Of a stretch of DNA of 26,738 nucleotides, positions 15,131 to 23,278 are shown piece after piece. Made by a program: the position numbers and the translations under genes. The notes beneath the pieces are model-generated. The model saw only the letters and a program-made list of their open reading frames with translations, was not told the DNA's origin and ran no database searches. Every line of letters begins with the position of its first letter. Position 1 is the first letter of the stretch. Source of the DNA: Saprospiraceae bacterium (GTDB lineage Bacteria > Bacteroidota > Bacteroidia > Chitinophagales > Saprospiraceae); NCBI GenBank assembly GCA_025455635.1, contig JALOMF010000013.1:1-26738 (forward strand). The letters are read 5' to 3'.

Positions 15131-18100
15131 TTAAAACGTAAAGTTCAAATTCACCCCAAAACGACGTAGCGTAGGCGACTGCAAATCGGAGTAGCCTTGC
15201 ACAGCGTTGGGGCTGGTCGTGCCCGTGAACTGCTCCACGTCCACGTTTTTCTCCTCCGCAAAATAGAGCAGGTTCCTGCCCACGAGGCTCACGCTGGCGC
15301 CTTGGATGCGCTTGCCCTTGAATTTTTCCGCAGGGAAATTATAGGTGATGGTCACTTCCCGCAGCTTGGCGAAAGTGCGGCTCATCAGGTTGGCCTCCTC
15401 ACTGGAATAGTAGCGGCTGATATAGTCCTGAAGGAAGGTGGTCTGCGTGTTGGGCGCAAACTCCATCTCTGCGTAGTTGATGATGTTGCCGTCCACGTCG
15501 TACTCCGGCGCTACGCCATTGGAGATGACCACGCCCTCGGCCACCCAAGTCTTGTTGCCGAGGTAGTCCTGGTAGCGGGCATCGCCCATGCCAAGGCCGT
15601 TGGCGTCCTTGATATTGTTCAGCACGGTCTCCTCGTGGCGGCCACCCCGGAAGGTCTGGCGTTGGATATAGTTGACGATATTGCCGCCCACTGCGCCGTC
15701 GAACTGGAAGCCGAAGCCGAAATTCTTGTAGCTGATGGTATTGCGCACGCCCCAAGTCCAGTCTGGATTGGTGTAGCCGAGGAATTGCGGCACAGGGTTG
15801 GCAAACGGCCTACCGCTACCATCAATGATGGCGTTGCCGTTCGGGTCACGCACAAAGGCCCTGGCGTAGTAGGCATCAATACGGTCGCCCACTTCGAGGA
15901 ACTGGCCGAGCTTCTCCACGCCGGGATAAATCTCGTCCAGCGTCTCCCGCCAAGTACTCCAGTTGAAGTCCACCTGCCAGTTGAAGTCCGGCGTTTTCAC
16001 CGGGCGTATGCCCAGCACCACTTCGTAACCCTTTTTGCGGGTCTTTATGCCATTTTCTACGGCTGCGCCGTAACCAGTGGACTCGGAAAGTGGCAGGTTG
16101 AACACGTTCGGGCCGTCGGTGGCATTGAAGTAAGTCAGGTCAAGCGCCAAGCGGTTGTTGAAGAACTTCATGTCAATCCCTGTTTCAAAAGCCGTCGAGA
16201 ACGAAGGCTCCAAGTTCGGGTTCACGATGGTCGTGGGCGAGTAGGCGCTCGGCTGGTTGTTGTACGGGAAGCGGATGTCGTAGCCGCTGGAATTGATATA
16301 GTTCGGGCCGTCGTAAGGCGTGTAGTAGTCGTTGCCGTAGTCAATCACGTCACGACCAGCCACGAGGTAGGCCGCCGGGATGGTCGAGCGGGTAAGGCCC
16401 GAACCCACTTTTGCGAAGCTGCCCCGCAGTTTCAGGAAAGTGAAAAAATCGGGCAGTTTCACCATCTCCGAAACCTGCAAGCTCAAGCTGGCAGATGGGT
16501 AGAAATAGCTGTTGTTGCTGGCGGGCAGCGTGGAGTGCTTGTCCGTACGGCCAGTCAATGACAGCGTGAGGTAACGGTTGTAGGTGATGTCCACGAAGCT
16601 GTAGGCGCTCAACACCCGCATGTCTGCGCCGTAGTTGAACACCTGCCGGGTGAACAGCGAGTTGTTTAGGTTGTACCATCCCGGCACGTTGAGGTAGTCG
16701 GTGCTGGCAAAGCTGGAATTGTACTGGAACGTGCGGATGTTGCCGCCAACGGAGGCCGTCACGTCGAGCGACGGCGTCACGCTTTTGTCAAAAGTCAGCA
16801 TCACGTCCGTGTTGTTCTCGAACAGGTTGCGGCGGTCTTCCCGGTAGTCGCCCTTGGCCTGCTCCCGGCCATACACCGTTGCGGAATAAGGGAATTTTTC
16901 GCTCCTGAAAATATCATAGGTGGAAATCTGCGTGCGGCCCAATAGTTTCAAAGCATCATTGAAGCTGTAGGTCAAAGAGGCATGACCGTACACGTCCGTT
17001 TTCTGGTGGCCACGCAGCCATTCGTAGGCACTGAACCACGGGTTGTTGTAGCGGGTGTAATCGGCATAAATCTGCTGCAGGCCCTCCTTGCCGGGCTGCC
17101 AGTAGTCCCGCATATCGTCCATGCTCCAGTCGGCACCGCCCCAGATGATGACGTTGTAAATCATGGAGTTAGGCCCGTAGGCCACGTCCGGGATGTTGTC
17201 GGTGAACTGGCGGTTGTAGTTCAGGCCGCTCTCGAAGCGCAGTTTTTTGTTGAAATTATAGCCAATGGCGGTGTTGAAATTGCCGGAGTTCAACTGCGTG
17301 TTCGGCACGATGCCCTGCTGGTGCGTGTAAGTGCCGGAGATGCGGATGTCGTAGTCCTCGTTGCCAGCGCTCACGGCGAGGTTCGTCGTTTGCAGGATGC
17401 CGGGGCGGAGGAATTTTTGCAGGTTGTCCTTGCCACGCGCCGTCCAAGGCGTCGGTTTGATATTGCCGGTGAACGTGGCGCCATTGGGGTATTCAGTTGT
17501 GTATTCTGTGCCGGGCGTCACCTCACCGTCGTACTGCGGGATGAGCTGCCCCTCGAATTTTGGCCCCCAAATATCATAGTCGGAATCGTAGAGGCCACCG
17601 CCTTTTCCATCTGCGAAGGCATAGCGCCCGTGGTCGCCGGGGCCGTACTCGTCCTGTACTTTCGGGATGGTGAGGAAGGTCGCCTCCATCATGGTGGAGT
17701 TGTTGAGTTCAACGGTGAAGCCCCGCTTGTCCTTCGTACCCCTTTTCGTTGAAATCTGGATGGCACCATACTGGCCACGGCTGCCGTAGAGCGCCGAGGC
17801 GTTGGGGCCTTTTAGCACCGTAATGGTCTCGATATCGTCCGGGTTGATGTTCCAAGAATCTGACTGGATTGGCACACCATCCACCACGTAGAGCGGCTTG
17901 TCGCCCCTGAGCAGCACCGATGGGCCGCCTAGCAGCTCCGCCGATGCGCCAACGGTGAGGCCGGCCACCCGCCCCGTGAGCGAGTTGATGGGGTTGGGTT
18001 CCCGTGCCTTGATGAGGTCTGCGCCTTTTACGTCCTGCACGGCATAGCCCACCCGTGCTTTTTCCTTCGTAATGCCCAATGCAGTGACGACCACTTCACT

Positions 18101-18433
18101 GAGTTGTTCGGAGTTTTCAGTCAACAGGACGTTCACGAAGTTTTGCTCCGCAATGACCACTTCCTGCCCTTCAAAACCGATGAAAGAAACCACCAACGGA
18201 GCGTTGGGGTCAGCCACCCGTAGTTCGAAGCTGCCGTCGCCATCCGATACCGTGCCCACGGAAGTACCTTTAACCATTACTGTGGCGCCTGCCACTGGCT
18301 CGTTGGTTTTTGCATCTTTCACGATGCCTTTCACGGTTTTTTGTGCAAAAAGGCCCGTGGAGCACGCTCCCATGACCAATAGCAAAATAGCCGCCACCCT
18401 CCAAGCCCCTTGGCTTAGTGCTGTTCGTTTCAT
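15131..18433 (-). CDS. SusC/RagA-family TonB-linked outer membrane transporter
   Basis: It is the TonB-dependent beta-barrel that imports nutrient captured by SusD. From the ATG at 18431-18433 the protein has 1100 residues; an ATG 31 codons upstream is less likely because the signal peptide (MKRTALSQGAWRVAAILLLV, ending near GLFAQ) begins here. A carboxypeptidase-regulatory-like domain follows (VKGIVKDAKTNEPVAGATVM, to about 115). Then comes the plug domain with ALGITKEKARVGYAVQ and the SusC signature PLYVVDGVPI. The barrel ends in the aromatic FGVNLNFTF. No sigma/anti-sigma pair is next to it. The gene is followed by susD. Confidence 0.95.
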   Translation of the reverse strand: MKRTALSQGAWRVAAILLLVMGACSTGLFAQKTVKGIVKDAKTNEPVAGATVMVKGTSVGTVSDGDGSFELRVADPNAPLVVSFIGFEGQEVVIAEQNFVNVLLTENSEQLSEVVVTALGITKEKARVGYAVQDVKGADLIKAREPNPINSLTGRVAGLTVGASAELLGGPSVLLRGDKPLYVVDGVPIQSDSWNINPDDIETITVLKGPNASALYGSRGQYGAIQISTKRGTKDKRGFTVELNNSTMMEATFLTIPKVQDEYGPGDHGRYAFADGKGGGLYDSDYDIWGPKFEGQLIPQYDGEVTPGTEYTTEYPNGATFTGNIKPTPWTARGKDNLQKFLRPGILQTTNLAVSAGNEDYDIRISGTYTHQQGIVPNTQLNSGNFNTAIGYNFNKKLRFESGLNYNRQFTDNIPDVAYGPNSMIYNVIIWGGADWSMDDMRDYWQPGKEGLQQIYADYTRYNNPWFSAYEWLRGHQKTDVYGHASLTYSFNDALKLLGRTQISTYDIFRSEKFPYSATVYGREQAKGDYREDRRNLFENNTDVMLTFDKSVTPSLDVTASVGGNIRTFQYNSSFASTDYLNVPGWYNLNNSLFTRQVFNYGADMRVLSAYSFVDITYNRYLTLSLTGRTDKHSTLPASNNSYFYPSASLSLQVSEMVKLPDFFTFLKLRGSFAKVGSGLTRSTIPAAYLVAGRDVIDYGNDYYTPYDGPNYINSSGYDIRFPYNNQPSAYSPTTIVNPNLEPSFSTAFETGIDMKFFNNRLALDLTYFNATDGPNVFNLPLSESTGYGAAVENGIKTRKKGYEVVLGIRPVKTPDFNWQVDFNWSTWRETLDEIYPGVEKLGQFLEVGDRIDAYYARAFVRDPNGNAIIDGSGRPFANPVPQFLGYTNPDWTWGVRNTISYKNFGFGFQFDGAVGGNIVNYIQRQTFRGGRHEETVLNNIKDANGLGMGDARYQDYLGNKTWVAEGVVISNGVAPEYDVDGNIINYAEMEFAPNTQTTFLQDYISRYYSSEEANLMSRTFAKLREVTITYNFPAEKFKGKRIQGASVSLVGRNLLYFAEEKNVDVEQFTGTTSPNAVQGYSDLQSPTLRRFGVNLNFTF

Positions 18434-18467
18434 AAATTTGTGAGTTTTAAATAAACAAATTGCTTTT

Positions 18468-18503
18468 AGCCGGGGCAGCTTGGGGCTGTTCCCGGCTTTT
18501 TTT
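18468..18503. terminator. Strong hairpin in susC leader, terminator-like on plus strand
   Basis: AGCCGGG (18468-18474) pairs with CCCGGCT (18491-18497), with an inner CAGC/GCTG helix. On the plus strand it is followed by seven T residues, but no plus-strand gene feeds it. On the minus strand it sits about 35 nt before the susC start and would fold in the leader. Its role is unclear. Confidence 0.5.
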
Positions 18504-18602
18504 GTTGCTTTTTGGCAACGCCGCAAAGGTTGGAAGGGAATTTCGGTAGGCTGTTAAAACGGCATTTAAGTATTGGTGAAGTTTGTGTAAAACGAAACCC
18601 AC

Positions 18603-18641
18603 AAAAAAAACAGCCACACCCTGACATAAAGGATGTGGCTG
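18603..18641 (-). terminator. Intrinsic terminator after the Lys/Ala-rich gene
   Basis: On the minus strand CAGCCACA pairs with TGTGGCTG within 18611-18641, with an extra CCT/AGG helix. It is followed by eight T residues (18603-18610). It lies about 100 bp after the stop at 18745 and separates that gene from susC. Confidence 0.8.
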
Positions 18642-18744
18642 CATGGTACGGTAAAATACACTCAATAAAATACTAAGTATGAAACATTGGTGCAAAGATT
18701 ACCACCTAGGGTGAACAAGGTTTTAAGCCCAAATTAACGCTAGG

Positions 18745-19029
18745 TCATTTCTTGGCAGATGCCTTTTTAGCTGGTGCTTTAGCCTCCATCTTCTTTGAAA
18801 CAGCTTTCGGCTTCGCCGCTTTGTCTTTTTCTGCCTTCTTTTTGTCAGGTTTTGCTTTGAGCTGTTTTTTCAGCAGTTTCTTGGCATCCTTCAGGCTCGC
18901 TTTCAGCGATTCCTTTTCTGCCTTCAGCATTTCCAGCGCTGCTTCTGTCTCAGCAATCTGCTGCATCGTAGCAGCTACTTCTGGACGCAGTTCTTGTTGC
19001 TGCTTCTCTGATTTTTGCTTTTTCCCCAT
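18745..19029 (-). CDS. Lys/Ala-rich protein with coiled coil and histone H1-like tail
   Basis: The 94-residue protein starts MGKKQKSEKQQQELRPEVAA. Residues about 17-60 form a likely coiled coil (ETEAALEMLKAEKESLKASL). Residues about 55-94 are almost entirely Lys, Ala, Pro and Ser, for example KKKAEKDKAAKPKAVSKK and the end KAPAKKASAKK. Such tails resemble bacterial histone H1-like (Hc1-type) proteins and suggest DNA or RNA binding (inference). It is its own transcription unit with a terminator. I cannot name a family. Confidence 0.7.
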   Translation of the reverse strand: MGKKQKSEKQQQELRPEVAATMQQIAETEAALEMLKAEKESLKASLKDAKKLLKKQLKAKPDKKKAEKDKAAKPKAVSKKMEAKAPAKKASAKK

Positions 19030-19350
19030 AGCGAAGTTGTTAGATTTTGTTCAAAAATTTTCGGCTACAAAATTAAGCGACTTAACAATCACTTAATGTT
19101 AAGTTTTCATTGGCGGCAAAAACTTAACATTGGCGAGCCTCACAGGGCGAGAGGCCGCTTTAAATTGGCATGAACCAAAACTACTGGCTACATCAATTGA
19201 ACGGCACCTTCAGTTTATAGTTCTTTGAACAACAAACCGGGTTGATGGAGCGAACAAGGGGGCAAGCCCGCTTGGAGAAGGCGGCAATTCCAAGGGGGCC
19301 TGCCCCCTTGCATGGAACTCATTCAGTTGTTCAAAAAAACATAGCCCCCT
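19030..19350. repeat. Intergenic region with a 112-nt imperfect hairpin (19224-19335)
   Basis: No gene is visible in this 321-bp stretch. TTTGAACAAC (19224-19233) pairs with GTTGTTCAAA (19326-19335). Inside, CAAGGGGGCA (19255-19264) pairs with TGCCCCCTTG (19301-19310). A terminal A/T run follows the right arm. It lies at the 3' side of the amidohydrolase gene and may act as its terminator. A separate short repeat, TTAAGTTTT near 19098, is not interpretable. Confidence 0.65.
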
Positions 19351-20184
19351 TCACCAAGGCTTTATTCCATAAAATTTGGCACCATTTCCATTCATCACGG
19401 CTTCAAATTCGGCTGCCGTGAAATTCTCAAAAAAACGGCGGGTAATATTTGCCACATTATCGTAGCTACCCCCCAACAGGCACACCGGCCAGTCGGAGCC
19501 GTACATCAAGCGGTTTACCCCAAAAGCCTCCGCTACCAAGTCAAGGTAGGGCACGAAATCTTCGTACTTCCAGCCTTGCCACTTGGCCTCCGTCACCATG
19601 CCCGACACTTTGCAATGCACGTTTTCGTGCTTCGCAACTTCCCGCATCAGGGCCGCCCAGCCATCGAAGTAGCCGTCCTTGACATAGGGCTTGGCAAGGT
19701 GGTCAATCACGAATTGTTGGTTGGGAAACTGCCGCACGAACTCCAGCACAGCGCCCAATTGGTGCGGAAATACGAGGATGTCGTAAGTGAAACCATGCTG
19801 CGCCAAGGCCGCAATCCCCCGCTTGAAATCATTGCGGAGCAAAAAATTCACATCCTGCTCGCCCTGCACGATGTGTCGGAATCCAGCCAGCTTTTCGAAC
19901 TGGGAAAAATGCGCCAGCCGCTCCGCAACATCGGGCGAACGCAAGTCCGCCCAGCCCACCACTTTTCTCACAAAAGCGTGGTTGTCAGCCAGTTGCAGCA
20001 GAAAATGCGTCTCCGCCTCCGACTGGTCGGCCTGCACGGCTACGCACCCCGATACACCGTTGGCTTGTAGCTCCGGCAATAAATCGGTGGGCAAGAAGTC
20101 CCGCCGGATGACCTCCATCGAGCCGTCAATCCAAGCATCCCGCACGGGGTCAAACTTCCAAAAGTGGACGTGGGTGTCGAGCAT
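19351..20184 (-). CDS. Amidohydrolase_2 family, L-fuconolactonase-like hydrolase
   Basis: The 277-residue TIM-barrel hydrolase starts MLDTHVHFWKFDPVRDAWID, the usual opening of sugar-lactone hydrolases, with His5 and His7. GFRHIVQGE is at 101-109, FVIDHLAKP at 158-166 with Asp161-His162, KVSGM at 192-196, and MYGSDWPV at 227-234 with Asp231. Related enzymes hydrolyse sugar lactones such as L-fucono-1,5-lactone or 2-pyrone-4,6-dicarboxylate. It acts in the cytosol. It follows the Gfo/Idh/MocA gene on the same strand after about 105 bp that carry an iterated repeat. A lactone-making step by that oxidoreductase is possible but the latter has an export signal. Confidence 0.85.
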   Translation of the reverse strand: MLDTHVHFWKFDPVRDAWIDGSMEVIRRDFLPTDLLPELQANGVSGCVAVQADQSEAETHFLLQLADNHAFVRKVVGWADLRSPDVAERLAHFSQFEKLAGFRHIVQGEQDVNFLLRNDFKRGIAALAQHGFTYDILVFPHQLGAVLEFVRQFPNQQFVIDHLAKPYVKDGYFDGWAALMREVAKHENVHCKVSGMVTEAKWQGWKYEDFVPYLDLVAEAFGVNRLMYGSDWPVCLLGGSYDNVANITRRFFENFTAAEFEAVMNGNGAKFYGIKPW

Positions 20185-20190
20185 TGAGGT

Positions 20191-20289
20191 GGAAATTGGA
20201 AATTGGGAAATTGGAAATTGGGAAATTGGAAATTGGGAAATTTGGAAATTGGGGTGGTTGAATTTCCCAATTTCTCAATTTCCAAATTT
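20191..20289. repeat. Tandem AAATTGG/AAATTGGG repeat with inverted arm
   Basis: About three copies of a 15-bp unit, AAATTGGAAATTGGG, run from about 20193 to 20252. They are followed by an inverted arm of AATTTCCC/AATTTCC units (20261-20289). Together they can fold as an irregular long hairpin. It fills the gap between two minus-strand genes. Confidence 0.85.
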
Positions 20290-21471
20290 CTATTTCACAA
20301 CCGGGTACTTGAAAGTGGACTTCAGCATCACCCGCTTGCCCGTCTTGCCCGACTTGCGGGCGGCCTCGATGACCTCCAGCACGTGCAGGGCATGCTCGGC
20401 AGCGATGAGGGGTTCTTGGCCCGTCACCAAGCTCTCGGAGACGACCGAAGCACCTTGCTCCCACACGTAGGTGCCGGGGTCGGGCACGAAGCGCTCGCCT
20501 TCGGGCTTGTCCCAAGAATTGGCCAAGTGGACGCCGAAGGGCGCCCAGTCGTAGCCGATGAGGGCCATGTTGCCGTGGCTGCCCCAGAGCATGATGGTGG
20601 GTCGGTCTTGCCCGTCGCCCTCGTGGCCAAAGGGGTCGAAGTAGTTGAAGCCGCACTGCACGTGCGAGAGCACACCATTGCCGTGGTCCATGATGAGCAT
20701 GGTGTTGTCTTCGGCCACGACCTTGATTTTGCCCTTGTTGTCCACGGTGCGCTCAGGGGTCACGATGGTGGTCATGGCGGTCACGGCTTTGGCAGGCCCG
20801 AGCAGCCCGGTCAGCGTGGCGATGTTGTACACGCCGAGGTCGGGCAGGCTGCCACCGCCTTTTTCATAGAAAAATGCCGACCAGCCTGGCCCCGTGTGGC
20901 CGTAGTGGGCATGTGCGGCGGCCATTTTGCCGAGCTTGCCCTCGTTCAGCGCCTTGGCCATGAAGGCAAACTGCGGGCTGTTGACAACGGCAGGAGCGCC
21001 CCAGAGCCGAAGCTTTTTTGAATTGGCAAAATCGAGCAGTGCCCGGCCTTCCTTGTAGGTGTTGGCCATGGGCTTTTCGCTCCAGACGTGCTTGCCAGCG
21101 TTGAGGGCGATGCGGTTCAGGCGGCCATGCTCCTGCATGTCGGTGGTGTTCACGAGCAGGTCGAACGGCACCCCGGCCAGCATCTGGTCAATATGCGGGT
21201 AGTGGTTCTTGACCTTGTACTTTTCAGCCTGTTTTTGTGCCCTTTCGGGAATGATGTCGCAGAGGCTGACCACCTCCACATAGGGCGATTTGGTGAGGTG
21301 GGGCAGGTACATATTGCTCACGCTGCCGCAGCCGATGAGGCCGACCTTGATTTTGCGGTCGGCGAAGTGCAGGCCCTCGGCCTTGCCCATGATGGGTGCG
21401 AGTATTGCGCCAGCGCCGAGCGCTCCGAAGGTTTTGAGGAATTGCTTGCGGGAAATTTTGCCGTTTGCCAT
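20290..21471 (-). CDS. Gfo/Idh/MocA family oxidoreductase with export signal
   Basis: The 393-residue protein carries the N-terminal NAD(P)-binding fold: KVGLIGCGSVS at 42-52 and EKPMANTYKE at 132-141, the family hallmark with the catalytic-site lysine. The N-terminus SRKQFLKTFGALGAGAILAP resembles a Tat signal, with Arg-Lys instead of Arg-Arg, as in many Bacteroidota Gfo/Idh/MocA proteins. It probably acts on a sugar or sugar derivative in the periplasm. The next gene on the strand encodes a lactonase-like amidohydrolase. A TGGACGG-containing segment (21484-21510) lies just upstream. Substrate is unknown. Confidence 0.9.
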   Translation of the reverse strand: MANGKISRKQFLKTFGALGAGAILAPIMGKAEGLHFADRKIKVGLIGCGSVSNMYLPHLTKSPYVEVVSLCDIIPERAQKQAEKYKVKNHYPHIDQMLAGVPFDLLVNTTDMQEHGRLNRIALNAGKHVWSEKPMANTYKEGRALLDFANSKKLRLWGAPAVVNSPQFAFMAKALNEGKLGKMAAAHAHYGHTGPGWSAFFYEKGGGSLPDLGVYNIATLTGLLGPAKAVTAMTTIVTPERTVDNKGKIKVVAEDNTMLIMDHGNGVLSHVQCGFNYFDPFGHEGDGQDRPTIMLWGSHGNMALIGYDWAPFGVHLANSWDKPEGERFVPDPGTYVWEQGASVVSESLVTGQEPLIAAEHALHVLEVIEAARKSGKTGKRVMLKSTFKYPVVK

Positions 21472-21612
21472 AGTGAATCGGAGGGCGGTGGACGGCCCAC
21501 GGTGGACAAAGTCCCACGGTCAGCACGGCCAGCCAATAGATTTTGATTTTAAATGGAAATAAAAAACGGCGGAAATTAGGAAGGAAAGTGCAGTATTGAA
21601 GCTGCGAAGGGC

Positions 21613-21930
21613 TTATTTTTCAAAACCATAGTCCCGCTCTACCCTACAAATGCGGGTTTTGTAATGCGAATACCAATCGGAGCGGCCTTTTTGCTGCGCA
21701 ATTTGGTGTTCAGCGACCTGTTTCCAGTTGCGGATGGCCTCCAAACTCTCCCAATAAGAAACGGTGATGCCAATTCCATCACGGGCACTCTCGTGGCCGA
21801 GGTAGCCGGGCTGCTGCTGGGCCAATTCGACCATTCGCTCGGCCATGTCACGGTATCCCACCTCCACCTCGGTGCGCATGCTGGTGAAAATGACGGCGTA
21901 ATACGGTGGGGAAGGGGTGGGAGCTATCAT
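21613..21930 (-). CDS. Antibiotic biosynthesis monooxygenase (ABM) domain protein
   Basis: The 105-residue protein shows the dimeric ferredoxin-like fold pattern: YYAVIFTSMRTEVEVGY near the start, AERMVELAQQQPGYLGHESA in the middle, and ITVSYWESLEAIRNWKQVAEH. The PGYLGHESARD...SYWESLEAI pattern is typical of ABM/YgiN-type domains. These act in quinone, heme or polyketide oxidation; the substrate here is unknown. The gene is flanked by repeat-rich spacers and seems to stand alone. Confidence 0.85.
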   Translation of the reverse strand: MIAPTPSPPYYAVIFTSMRTEVEVGYRDMAERMVELAQQQPGYLGHESARDGIGITVSYWESLEAIRNWKQVAEHQIAQQKGRSDWYSHYKTRICRVERDYGFEK

Positions 21931-21931
21931 G

Positions 21932-22140
21932 CGATTGCGGATTTTCGATTGCGGATTTCGGATTGGGGACTGCCGAAAGCTGAATGCTTGGGAGGTTGCG
22001 ACGCCCCGGTTTCGTACATTTTGGCCTTGTGCAGCGCAATTCGATTGCGGATTTTCGATTGCGGATTTCGGATTGGGGGACTGCCGAAAGCCGAATGCTT
22101 GGGAGGTTGCGTCCTTAATCCGAAATCCGCAATACGAAAT
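21932..22140. repeat. About 70-bp direct duplication with internal 17-bp iteration and inverted end
   Basis: Copy 1 (about 21932-22000) and copy 2 (about 22042-22111) differ by one inserted G and one T/C change. Each copy begins with two rounds of CGATTGCGGATTT. A final AATCCGAAATCCGCAAT (22117-22133) is the inverse of the GGATTTCGGATT motif, so each copy can pair with it. It separates the ABM and OmpH genes. Confidence 0.85.
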
Positions 22141-22144
22141 TTGC

Positions 22145-22660
22145 TTAGATGCCCATTTTTGCCTTTACCTGTGGCTCCAGGTCATTGGCCTCGGCGGCAA
22201 ACAACAGGGCGTTGAAGATGCTGGTATCAAAAATCATGGTGTAGCCACCTTCTTTGCCCACTTCATTGATGGCCTTTTCGAGTTTTTCGAGGATGGGGCC
22301 TAGCAGCTCCTCTCTTTTCTTGGAGATGATGGCTACGATTTCGTCTTCCAACTGGGACAGTTCTTTTTCTTTTTGCTCGAACTCCGCCTGCTTTTTCTGC
22401 GCTTCGACGGGCGGCACGTTACCTGTTTCGTAAGCTTTTACAAATGCCATGTACTCGGCTTGAAAGGCTTTGGCACGGGCCTCGCCCACTGCCACCAGCG
22501 AATCCTGCATGGCTTTCAACCTATCATCCGCAACTTTGGTGGCGGGGATTTGAACCAAGAGGTTGCCAGTGTTCAGGTGGCCGTATTTCTGGGCCGACAC
22601 GCTGTTGGCCATTGTGGCGAACAGGAGCAAAAGGGCACTAATTTTCAATATTTTTTTCAT
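22145..22660 (-). CDS. OmpH/Skp family periplasmic chaperone
   Basis: From the ATG at 22658-22660 the protein has 171 residues. The signal peptide is MKKILKISALLLLFATMANS with cleavage near SVSA-QKYGH. GHLNTGNLLVQIP is the usual OmpH start. The central part (about 40-125) is a long charged coiled coil, for example AQKKQAEFEQKEKELSQLED, as in Skp tentacles. The end EGGYTMIFDTSIFNALLFAAEANDL fits the family. It should escort unfolded outer membrane proteins in the periplasm. A -7-like TAGTTTTG lies at 22691-22698. An upstream ATG at 22693 would add 11 residues before the signal and is rejected. Confidence 0.9.
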   Translation of the reverse strand: MKKILKISALLLLFATMANSVSAQKYGHLNTGNLLVQIPATKVADDRLKAMQDSLVAVGEARAKAFQAEYMAFVKAYETGNVPPVEAQKKQAEFEQKEKELSQLEDEIVAIISKKREELLGPILEKLEKAINEVGKEGGYTMIFDTSIFNALLFAAEANDLEPQVKAKMGI

Positions 22661-22699
22661 GGTGTTGATTGTGTTTCGGAAACAAGGATGCAAAACTAC

Positions 22700-23043
22700 C
22701 GTTTAGGCTGCTGCTTTCCTACTACTTGGCGACTAAGTTTTCGGTACGAACCTTGCCAATGGTCGGTAGCGTTGCAGGAAGGTTAGACACATACTTGAAA
22801 TCCAATGACTAGAGCGGGACTTAAAGCAAAGTCCACAAACGTTTTAAAAAATTTCAACGAACCGCCGATTTTTTAAAGATTGTTTAATTATAAAGGCGAT
22901 TTTTTAAATTAAAACCATCAAAAACAGGCTTGCTTGGAAATATTTCAAAATCCAAAGCTAAATAAATATGCTTTTTGAAATAATTCAAATTTATTTTGCT
23001 TTTTTTGAAATTATTTAAAAAATTTTAATTTTTACTTAAAAAA
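22700..23043. other. A/T-rich intergenic region without a gene
   Basis: No plausible reading frame is present. From about 22840 the sequence becomes very A/T-rich, with several imperfect TTTAAAAAATT and TTGAAATAATT phrases. It leads into the promoter of the non-coding RNA at 23118. Confidence 0.6.
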
Positions 23044-23076
23044 TTTGCATCTTTAAGGGCGTTTCCTTTAAATTTG
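23044..23076 (+). promoter_or_regulatory. Promoter for the tRNA-like RNA
   Basis: TTTG (23044-23047), a 21-nt spacer and TAAATTTG (23069-23076) fit the Bacteroidota consensus. Initiation near 23083 would give about 35 nt before the predicted acceptor stem. Confidence 0.5.
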
Positions 23077-23117
23077 CATCATCAAACAGGAACAAAAAAG
23101 ATTGTTTCTTTAAAAAT

Positions 23118-23278
23118 TGTGAGGTGATGAAATCAGGCAGCCATGCCCTCTTGTCTCGGGGGTGGGGAATAACGGGATAAACGCAACATAGAGCCGGACC
23201 ATCCGACCAGGGTTGACCACTATTCTTTGTGTTGTAGCTAACCGCCTCGTGGAGGTTCGAGTCCTCCCCTTACAGCCA
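23118..23278 (+). ncRNA. tRNA-like RNA with an 88-nt variable region and encoded CCA
   Basis: The 5' TGTGAGG (23118-23124) pairs with CCTTACA (23268-23274) as a 7-bp acceptor with one G-U pair, followed by G and CCA (23275-23278). TG links to a D-arm ATG/CAT (23127-23129, 23142-23144) whose loop has the GG pair. Next comes an anticodon-like arm CCCTC-TTGTCTC-GGGGG (23146-23162). The T-arm GGAGG-TTCGAGT-CCTCC (23251-23267) is perfect. Between these lies an 88-nt region (23163-23250) able to fold as one long arm: 23164-23167/23245-23248, 23173-23175/23242-23244, 23183-23188/23230-23235, and a CGGA/TCCG tip. The layout copies class II tRNAs. It has a promoter and terminator of its own. It is not a canonical tRNA or a tmRNA I recognise. 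Confidence 0.65.

Noticed and set aside
14114..16561. Long plus-strand frames opposite susD and susC
   Set aside because: They are antisense shadows of two unmistakable family members, with Val/Ala/Glu-rich translations and no domains.
20193..20252. CRISPR array
   Set aside because: The repeats are short, contiguous and without unique spacers, and no cas genes are present.
23118..23278. Canonical tRNA-Asp or tmRNA
   Set aside because: The anticodon loop TTGTCTC and the 88-nt insert do not fit tRNA-Asp. At 161 nt it is far too short for a tmRNA and has no tag-coding frame ending in ALAA.
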